NCBI RefSeq assembly: GCF_002270355.1
Contig: NZ_NJFZ01000007.1
Span: 124,001 to 188,000 of the forward strand
Length of the DNA stretch: 64,000 nucleotides
Source: Flectobacillus sp. BAB-3569
Lineage (GTDB): Bacteria > Bacteroidota > Bacteroidia > Cytophagales > Spirosomataceae
Direction: 5' to 3'
The stretch's first letter is position 1. Each line of letters opens with the position of its first letter. Position numbers and translations under genes: made by a program. The notes beneath the pieces were generated by a model. It was given only the letters and a program-made list of their open reading frames with translations, was not told where the DNA came from and ran no database searches. This document shows positions 58,256 to 64,000 of this stretch, piece after piece.

Positions 58256-60217
58256 ATGATGAAAAAATTAATTGCCTTAGGTTCATTACTTGCCTTGCAT
58301 TGGAGCAGTCAGGCACAACAAAAATCTAATTACAGTCAATACGACCTTTTTAACCCACTTTTTAATTACACTTTGTCAACGCCTACTCGCAGTGGAACAG
58401 GATCCCCTGGAGCTACATATTGGCAAAACCAAGCAGATTATAAAATCAATGTCTCACTCGATGATCAAAAAAATGTTTTGGATGGCGACGTAGAAATTAC
58501 CTACAAAAATGCTTCGCCCGACAAGCTTAATTTTCTTTGGTTACAACTTGATCAAAACCAATTTAGTAACACATCTCGTGGCTCGGCTACTACGCCTATT
58601 TCTGGCGGACGCTTTGGCAATGTGAATTTCAACGGGGGATATACCATCAAGTCTGTGACAGTCGATGGTAAGCCTGCGGAATTTGTGGTAGAAGATACTC
58701 GTATGCAAATTCGTTTGGCGAATCCAATGGCTGAGAAAATCGGCTCGGCGAAAATCAAAATTGTATATTCTTTCCAAATCCCTAAATATGGCTCCGACCG
58801 TGTCGGAATGCACGAAGCACAGCAAGGAACTGTTTATGAAATTGCTCAGTGGTATCCTCGTATGTGTGTATATGACGATGTTGAGGGCTGGAACGTTCTG
58901 CCTTATCTGGGTGCAGGCGAATTTTACCTCGAATACGGTAATTTTGAATATGCCATCACCGCTCCTGCATCACATATTATTGTAGGTTCGGGCGAACTTA
59001 CCAATCCATCTGAATGCTGGACAGGTGAACAACTTAAAAGATTAGCACAAGCGAGCAATAGCGATAAGACTGTCATGATCAGAAGTGCGGCAGAGGTTAT
59101 AGAGGCTAATTCAAGACCTAAATCTGAAGGCAAAATTACGTGGAAGTTTAAATGCAGTACAGCACGTGACGTAGCCTTTGCTTCTTCAAAAGCATTTGTC
59201 ATTGATGCTGCTAGAATTAATTTACCAAGTGGTAAAAAATCATTGGCTATGTCTGCCTATCCCGCAGAATCAGGTGGAGAAAAAGGCTGGGGACGCTCAA
59301 CAGAATACGTAAAATCTTGCTTGGAGTTCTATTCAAAATGGTTGTATGAATACACCTATCCTGTGGCTACCAATGTGGCTGGTTCAATCAGCGGTATGGA
59401 ATATCCTGGAATTGTTTTTTGTGGTAGTACAAGCACAACACAAGGTCTTTGGGGCGTAACAGACCACGAATTTGGACATAACTGGTTCCCAATGATTGTA
59501 GGTTCAAACGAACGCAAATTTGCATGGATGGACGAAGGTTTTAATACTTTCATCAACTTTTACTCGACCGACGATTTTAATAATGGCGAATACAAAGGTT
59601 ATAAGATGGATATGCACCAAATGGCAAAACAGCTATTCCGTGAAAGTGCAGAGCCTATCATGAATATTCCCGATGTATTACAATCGAGCAATTTGGGCTA
59701 TGAAGCCTATTACAAACCCGCAATTGGCTTAAAGATTTTGAGAGAACAAGTTTTAGGAAAAGATAGATTTGATTATGCCTTCAAGGAGTATATCAAACGT
59801 TGGGCTTTTAAACATCCAACACCTTATGACTTTTTCAAAACGATAGAAGATGCCTCAGGTGAAGATTTGAGCTGGTTTTGGAGAGGTTGGTTTTACGAAA
59901 CTTGGAAACTTGATCAAGCTGTAAAAGATGTTCAGTATATCGAACAAGACCCTAAAAATGGAGCCGTTATTACCATTGAAAATCTTGAAAAGCTAGCCAT
60001 GCCTGTCGAGGTTGAGCTGGAAATGGTTGGTGGCACTAAAGAACGTATCAAACTTCCTGTTGAAATCTGGCAAAGAGGAAACTCTTGGACTTTCAAAACT
60101 TCCACCACCTTGCCTTTGAAGTCTGTGAGTATTGATCCAGACCATGCTCTTCCTGATTTTAACTCTAAAAATAACGTTTGGAGACCTTTGAACGTAAAGG
60201 CTCAAAAACCAAATTAG
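58256..60217 (+). CDS. M1 family metallopeptidase
   Basis: 653 residues; the second ATG at 58259 is equally possible. Signal peptide [15 protein letters not shown]. An N-terminal beta domain is followed by the thermolysin-like catalytic domain: GMEYP (380-384, in place of GAMEN), the zinc motif HEFGH (404-408) and Glu427 in WMDEGFN as the third ligand. It would be a zinc aminopeptidase acting on peptides in the periplasm or outside. The C-terminus is a beta-sandwich without the long helical ERAP domain. A strong hairpin follows the stop. Confidence 0.92.
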   Translation: MMKKLIALGSLLALHWSSQAQQKSNYSQYDLFNPLFNYTLSTPTRSGTGSPGATYWQNQADYKINVSLDDQKNVLDGDVEITYKNASPDKLNFLWLQLDQNQFSNTSRGSATTPISGGRFGNVNFNGGYTIKSVTVDGKPAEFVVEDTRMQIRLANPMAEKIGSAKIKIVYSFQIPKYGSDRVGMHEAQQGTVYEIAQWYPRMCVYDDVEGWNVLPYLGAGEFYLEYGNFEYAITAPASHIIVGSGELTNPSECWTGEQLKRLAQASNSDKTVMIRSAAEVIEANSRPKSEGKITWKFKCSTARDVAFASSKAFVIDAARINLPSGKKSLAMSAYPAESGGEKGWGRSTEYVKSCLEFYSKWLYEYTYPVATNVAGSISGMEYPGIVFCGSTSTTQGLWGVTDHEFGHNWFPMIVGSNERKFAWMDEGFNTFINFYSTDDFNNGEYKGYKMDMHQMAKQLFRESAEPIMNIPDVLQSSNLGYEAYYKPAIGLKILREQVLGKDRFDYAFKEYIKRWAFKHPTPYDFFKTIEDASGEDLSWFWRGWFYETWKLDQAVKDVQYIEQDPKNGAVITIENLEKLAMPVEVELEMVGGTKERIKLPVEIWQRGNSWTFKTSTTLPLKSVSIDPDHALPDFNSKNNVWRPLNVKAQKPN

Positions 60218-60239
60218 GAAATAAATAATCATCCTATCT

Positions 60240-60290
60240 ATCCATAATAAAGGGGGAGCAACACCATGTTGTTTCCCCTTTATTATGGAT
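60240..60290. terminator. Terminator after M1 peptidase
   Basis: A 24-nt stem (60240-60263 / 60267-60290) with loop CCA and two G-T/A-C irregularities near the loop, 22 nt after the stop. Confidence 0.8.
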
Positions 60291-60384
60291 ACCCTTTTCT
60301 CATTTTTAAGGCATTTGTACAGAAAGTATTGCTATTTTCTTTAATTTCAACGATTCAGAATCTAATCATTTACCTCCTTTTCAA

Positions 60385-61017
60385 ATGAATAACCTAGATT
60401 GGCTATCAATAGCTCAGAAACTTCAATCAATTGCCCAAGCGGGTATTTTCTATGCGGCTGACAAGCCATATGACCTTGAACGATACCAAGAAATCTCTGA
60501 TTTAAGCGTAAAAATCATGGAGAAATTAACGGATGAACCTGTTGAAAAAATCATTAACCTATTTGCAAGCGAACGAGATGGTTATCAAACTCCAAAAGTA
60601 GATATTCGGGCTGTCGTTTTTAATGAGAGGGGGCAAATCTTGATGGCCAAAGAAACAGTAGACGGTAGATGGTCTTTGCCCGGCGGCTGGGGCGATGTAG
60701 GATATACGCCATTTGAAGTAGCTGAGAAAGAAGCTTGGGAAGAAACTGGTCTTAAGGTAAAAGCCGTGAAACTATTAGGAGTTTTTGACAAACGAAATCA
60801 TGCCCATCCTCCGCAGGCTTGGTATGTGTACAAGCTTTTTATTTTATGTGACATCATTGGTGGAGAATTAAACGCACATACTCAGGAAACATCAGCAGTA
60901 GACTTTTTTGATAGAGATAATATTCCTCCTCTTTCGGTGGATCGCATAGTTGAAAGTCAAATCACTAAAATGTTTGAATACTACGACAATCCAGAGTTAC
61001 CTATTTACTGTGATTAA
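60385..61017 (+). CDS. NUDIX hydrolase with N-terminal helical domain
   Basis: 210 residues, cytosolic. A short helical N-terminal domain (about 60 residues; WLSIAQKLQSIAQAGIFYA) is typical of the ADP-sugar/ADP-ribose-like Nudix group carrying the Nudix_N domain. The Nudix box is at residues 101-123 (GWGDVGYTPF, then EKEAWEETGL), with Lys replacing the usual Arg of REUXEE. It hydrolyses a nucleoside diphosphate linked to another moiety, with Mg2+. The substrate cannot be stated. Monocistronic. Confidence 0.9.
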   Translation: MNNLDWLSIAQKLQSIAQAGIFYAADKPYDLERYQEISDLSVKIMEKLTDEPVEKIINLFASERDGYQTPKVDIRAVVFNERGQILMAKETVDGRWSLPGGWGDVGYTPFEVAEKEAWEETGLKVKAVKLLGVFDKRNHAHPPQAWYVYKLFILCDIIGGELNAHTQETSAVDFFDRDNIPPLSVDRIVESQITKMFEYYDNPELPIYCD

Positions 61018-61047
61018 TGGTTTAGAAAATGTATATATTTCCTTATT

Positions 61048-61122
61048 GAGTAAATTGAGATTGAGAGAATGAGTGATTATTCCTGAAATCTACATTTTAA
61101 CAGTAAAGACACAATATTTACA
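61048..61122. repeat. Copy of the TGAGTGAAT dispersed repeat (left half)
   Basis: GAGTAAATTGAGATTGAGAG, AATGAGTGATTATT, a short AT spacer and ACAGTAAAGAC match the left half of the element at 23066 with few changes. The right arm is absent. Confidence 0.65.
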
Positions 61123-61154
61123 CCTTAAGCCAAATCATATATAGCATAGTAGCA

Positions 61155-61194
61155 TCAAAAAAGCGGTCGAAAAAATATTTTCAACCGCTTTTTG
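61155..61194. terminator. Terminator-bearing element, second copy
   Basis: Stem AAAAAGCGGTCGAAAA / TTTTCAACCGCTTTTT with one mismatch, preceded by GTAGCATC. It matches the element at 28269 in opposite orientation, including the flank outside the stem. It serves the convergent NUDIX and TonB-C genes. Confidence 0.8.
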
Positions 61195-61258
61195 ATAAAA
61201 ACTTGGAGAATAGTCCTAACCCTAAAATTAGGGATGACTAATCTTTATATTTATGCTG

Positions 61259-62140
61259 TTATTTAGGACTAATAACAGGAACTTCTACCTGTACTAATGA
61301 ACTAACTGTAGCTCCCTTCGTGATGGCTGGCTCCCAATTAGGCATTTTACTCAAAGCGTCCAATACTAATCCTGTAGAATTGATGTCAGAGGCTTTCATG
61401 AGCTTAAAGCGCTCGGTACGTCCATCTTTACGCACAACAAACTGCACTATCACCTTATCTTGCTTTTCTGCATCAGACAGCTTTTTAGAGGTTTTCAGTG
61501 TCTTGTCTAAGTATTTTAATAATGACTTTGACCCTCCAGGAAATACAGCTACTTGATCTGGTTTGGAAAATACTGAATCACTGTAAGCTTCTTCTTCAAG
61601 CAAAGAGAGCACTCGCATTCCTCTTGAATTATATTGTTTTTTCTCTTCCTCCGTTAAAGTTACCTCAGGAACAGCCTCTTTTACGACATATTCGTACAAT
61701 CCACCTTCGGATTTAGCGCCGCCTACTGGCACAGATTTTGATTCTTCGACTTTTGGAGCAGGCTTTTGCAATACAATCGTTTCTTTGACCTTTGCTTTTT
61801 TGTCCATAATCGAACGTAATGCAGCCTCGTCATCCTCATCATTTTCATCATCGTACGATACATTTGTAATGATGTAATCACGATTAGAGGAACTAAGCTT
61901 CAAATCTGGAGTTTCGGTTTTTACCGATTCGACTAAAGCAAAAGATGATAACAAAGAAGAAACTGATAATAGAACAGGTACATCACTTATACTCGTATAA
62001 GGATTGGCAGGTAACACAAAAGCTTGATTGGCGGGTAGCTTCAATGTAAACTTACTACTGTTTTTCTTTGAGGATTGAGCAAATGTATTGGCGGTATAAA
62101 TGCTTAAAATACTTAGGACTAAGAGATACTTTCTTTTCAT
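61259..62140 (-). CDS. Secreted TonB C-terminal domain protein
   Basis: 293 residues from the ATG at 62140 (MKRKYLLVLSIL); the longer frame to 62239 adds 33 residues without a plausible signal. Signal peptide ending YTANTFAQ. The middle is an acidic, low-complexity linker (DDENDEDDEAAL). The C-terminal TonB-C domain reads FPGGSKSLLKYLDKTL, VIVQFVVRKDGRTERFKL and LSKMPNWEPAITKGATV. It lacks the N-terminal membrane anchor of energising TonB, so it is a periplasmic relative whose partner is unknown. Confidence 0.85.
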   Translation of the reverse strand: MKRKYLLVLSILSIYTANTFAQSSKKNSSKFTLKLPANQAFVLPANPYTSISDVPVLLSVSSLLSSFALVESVKTETPDLKLSSSNRDYIITNVSYDDENDEDDEAALRSIMDKKAKVKETIVLQKPAPKVEESKSVPVGGAKSEGGLYEYVVKEAVPEVTLTEEEKKQYNSRGMRVLSLLEEEAYSDSVFSKPDQVAVFPGGSKSLLKYLDKTLKTSKKLSDAEKQDKVIVQFVVRKDGRTERFKLMKASDINSTGLVLDALSKMPNWEPAITKGATVSSLVQVEVPVISPK

Positions 62141-62230
62141 TTTTTTAATAAATAGTCTTAACGTGTGGGTAATACATCTATACGTACAAATTTTATGCCA
62201 TTCGACTATGAGGTTTATGAAATAAAAAAG

Positions 62231-62248
62231 GTGAAGCAAGCTTCACCC
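62231..62248 (-). terminator. Rho-independent terminator for the small membrane protein gene
   Basis: On the minus strand, GGTGAAGC-TT-GCTTCACC is followed by T6, 35 nt after the stop at 62283. It separates this gene from the TonB-C gene downstream. Confidence 0.92.
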
Positions 62249-62282
62249 TTAAATCGTACTCAAATCTTTACTTAACTCATTA

Positions 62283-62771
62283 TCAAGGATATTGTAATTT
62301 TATCACTGTATCCTTTTTAAAATAGCGTTGTATCGTAACATCTAAGCTTCCTTCTTTTTTAATTAGGGTGTTTTTAGGACTCACTTTATCCCAAAAGTCA
62401 CCTTTCTCTTCAAATAAATCTACAATCTTTTTCTCCTTAGTGCTATCATTCACAACTTCAGTAATCTCAAGTAAATAATGGGTTCTTGCCGAATCAATTA
62501 CGTTGGCCCATTTTTTGGTAATTTTACCGTTCCAAGCCATTTGCTTTATATCTCCAGCTCCTGTAACAGTTTTATTTTTGTTACTACTTGTTAAATAATC
62601 AATCCCATAAACCACCAGCACCACCAGAAAAATCAATGGTGTAATTTTACCATTTAAAGGATTTTTCTCTTGACCAGTCGAGCTATTGCCTGATCCGCCC
62701 ATCAAATCTCCAAAGAAAGGCATTTTTAACTTTTGACGAGGTGGACGACGGCGTTGAGGAGTTTGTTCCAT
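62283..62771 (-). CDS. Hypothetical single-pass membrane protein
   Basis: 162 residues from the ATG at 62771; a TTG at 62780 would add three residues. A basic N-terminal tail (QRRRPPRQKLKMPFFGDLMG) is followed by one membrane segment at residues 43-60 (ITPLIFLVVLVVYGIDYL) and an external domain of about 100 residues with beta character (THYLLEITEVVNDSTKE, VTIQRYFKKDTVIKLQYP). No family recognised. It lies divergently from secA, with the gap holding a secA promoter candidate. Confidence 0.7.
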   Translation of the reverse strand: MEQTPQRRRPPRQKLKMPFFGDLMGGSGNSSTGQEKNPLNGKITPLIFLVVLVVYGIDYLTSSNKNKTVTGAGDIKQMAWNGKITKKWANVIDSARTHYLLEITEVVNDSTKEKKIVDLFEEKGDFWDKVSPKNTLIKKEGSLDVTIQRYFKKDTVIKLQYP

Positions 62772-62864
62772 GATATTCAATAACTTACCTATTCAAAAAG
62801 GCGTTTTAAGTGATTTCTAAAATATGACAAATCGTTTTATTATGCAATATTAATTATAACGAAA

Positions 62865-62897
62865 TTGTTTTTAAAAGGTTCTAATGAACTAAATTTG
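62865..62897 (+). promoter_or_regulatory. Candidate secA promoter
   Basis: TTG (62865-62867) and TAAATTTG (62890-62897) with a 22-bp spacer resemble the Bacteroidota -33/-7 pair. The leader would be about 110 nt to the ATG at 63015. Confidence 0.45.
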
Positions 62898-63014
62898 TAA
62901 GTAATTAATTTTCTGTAGGAATACCAATAGGAATTTACAGGCTTTGTGTTTGAAAAAATACCCTATTTTAAAACCTCATTTAATAATCTCTAAAGATTAA
63001 CGAATACGAACAAA

Positions 63015-64000
63015 ATGATAAATTATTTAACCAAGGCAGTTACAAAATTCTTTGGTACTAAGTCAGAGCGTGACATCAAAGAATTAATGCCAATTGTAGA
63101 AAACGTCAAAGTTGAATTCGCCAAACTTTCTAGCTTGACAGACAATCAACTTCGTCAAAAAACAGTTGACCTTAAAGCCCTTATTCAAGAGCGTTTAGCC
63201 AAATATGATGCTGAAATTTCTGATTTCAAATTGGAGATTGAAGGTAATCCTGAAATGTCGGTTGATGTTAAAGAAAATATCTTTAATCAAATCGACAAGT
63301 TGGAAGTTGATCGTAACAAATCGTTAGAAGTAGTTTTGATGGAAATTCTTCCTCAGGCATTTGCGATTGTAAAAGAAACGGCTAGAAGATATACGGAAAA
63401 CAAAAAACTTGAGGTTACTGCAACTCCTTATGATATTGAGATGGCTAGCCGAAAGAAAAACGTTGAGATTGTTGGAGACACCGCCATCTGGCATAACAAA
63501 TGGATGGCAGCTGGTAACGAAATCGAGTGGAATATGATTCACTACGATGTACAGTTGATCGGTGGTATTGTATTGCACCAAGGTAAAATTGCAGAAATGG
63601 CAACTGGGGAAGGTAAAACGTTGGTTTCTACCCTACCTTCATTCTTGAATGCTTTGGCTGGACGTGGTGTACACCTTGTAACTGTAAACGACTACCTTGC
63701 TAAACGTGACTCTGAGTGGAATGCGCCATTGTTTGAATTCCATCAAATTACGGTTGACTGTATTGATAAGCACGAACCAAACACAGACGCTCGTCGTAAA
63801 GCCTATTTGGCAGATATTACATATGGTACAAACAATGAATTTGGTTTTGACTATCTACGTGACAACATGGCTCGTAGCCCAGAAGAACAAGTTCAACGCA
63901 AGCACCACTATGCCATGGTCGATGAGGTTGACTCCGTTTTGATTGATGATGCTCGTACTCCATTGATTATCAGTGGACCAATGGCTCGTGGAGATGAACA
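63015..64000 (+). CDS. secA: Preprotein translocase ATPase SecA (3' truncated by window)
   Basis: The frame is open from the ATG at 63015 to the window end (328 codons). It opens with [20 protein letters not shown]. Then come the Bacteroidota-type N-terminal insertion (residues about 60-170), the Walker A motif MATGEGKT (195-202), [25 protein letters not shown] and the Walker B region [20 protein letters not shown]. SecA drives Sec-dependent export of the many secreted proteins in this window. The rest of the roughly 1100-residue protein lies beyond the edge. Confidence 0.97.
   Translation, partial: MINYLTKAVTKFFGTKSERDIKELMPIVENVKVEFAKLSSLTDNQLRQKTVDLKALIQERLAKYDAEISDFKLEIEGNPEMSVDVKENIFNQIDKLEVDRNKSLEVVLMEILPQAFAIVKETARRYTENKKLEVTATPYDIEMASRKKNVEIVGDTAIWHNKWMAAGNEIEWNMIHYDVQLIGGIVLHQGKIAEMATGEGKTLVSTLPSFLNALAGRGVHLVTVNDYLAKRDSEWNAPLFEFHQITVDCIDKHEPNTDARRKAYLADITYGTNNEFGFDYLRDNMARSPEEQVQRKHHYAMVDEVDSVLIDDARTPLIISGPMARGDE

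Noticed and set aside
1-64000. tRNA or rRNA genes
   Set aside because: I looked for cloverleaf landmarks (GGTTCRA with matching acceptor stems) and rRNA motifs by eye and found none; a covariance search was not possible.

Overview
The window looks like chromosomal DNA of an AT-rich Bacteroidota bacterium, most plausibly order Cytophagales (Spirosomaceae-like; inference). The evidence is a SusC/SusD pair, TonB receptors with carboxypeptidase-regulatory N-domains, DUF4249, DUF4374, DUF2807, YpdA, a ubiE-porT neighbourhood, a Bacteroidota-type SecA, and promoter matches of the TTTG / TAnnTTTG type. No rRNA, tRNA, CRISPR array, integrase, transposase or phage gene was recognised.

Layout. 0-11.4 kb is mixed chromosomal content: two DUF2807 envelope proteins, a secreted VOC protein, a transglutaminase-like protein overlapping ypdA, a GH20 hexosaminidase, riboflavin synthase, a DUF1684 protein and an acyl-CoA dehydrogenase, separated by hairpins and dispersed repeats. 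11.7-18.8 kb is an array of secreted TlpA/thioredoxin-like paralogues that share a C-terminal IPRYMI...NAPRPSD tail. It holds two intact long copies, two frameshifted copies, two internally deleted remnants and one stop-interrupted TonB-C gene. 19.1-23.0 kb carries two ATTTAG-T-CTAAAT inverted repeats upstream of a TonB receptor (frameshifted) and a DUF4374 lipoprotein, probably an iron-linked uptake pair. 23.2-28.2 kb has a large unknown secreted protein, a DoxX-like protein, and menaquinone methyltransferase overlapping PorT.

28.5-53.6 kb is one long minus-strand nutrient-acquisition region. In transcription order it holds SusC, SusD, then a tight four-gene set (lipoprotein, TonB receptor, DUF4249, CRTAC1-like FG-GAP/ASPIC lipoprotein), a GH97 glycosidase, and three more CRTAC1-like lipoproteins of nearly equal length (1084-1105 aa). 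53.6-54.7 kb is a gene-free region with a candidate susC promoter and two arrays of TTTG motifs at 10-11 bp spacing. 54.7-64 kb has a FAD/Fe-S oxidoreductase, a small DUF protein, an M1 metallopeptidase, a NUDIX hydrolase, a TonB-C protein, a small membrane protein and the 5' part of secA.

A recurring oddity is that six genes are each broken by what reads as one missing base in an A or T run of 3-7. Adding one base restores a full-length family member in every case. Sequencing or assembly error is the simplest explanation, but two sites are in-phase slippery heptamers. The best candidates for undescribed biology are the tandem TlpA-tail family with its remnants, and the combination of four CRTAC1-like lipoproteins with SusCD, TBDT-DUF4249 and GH97.
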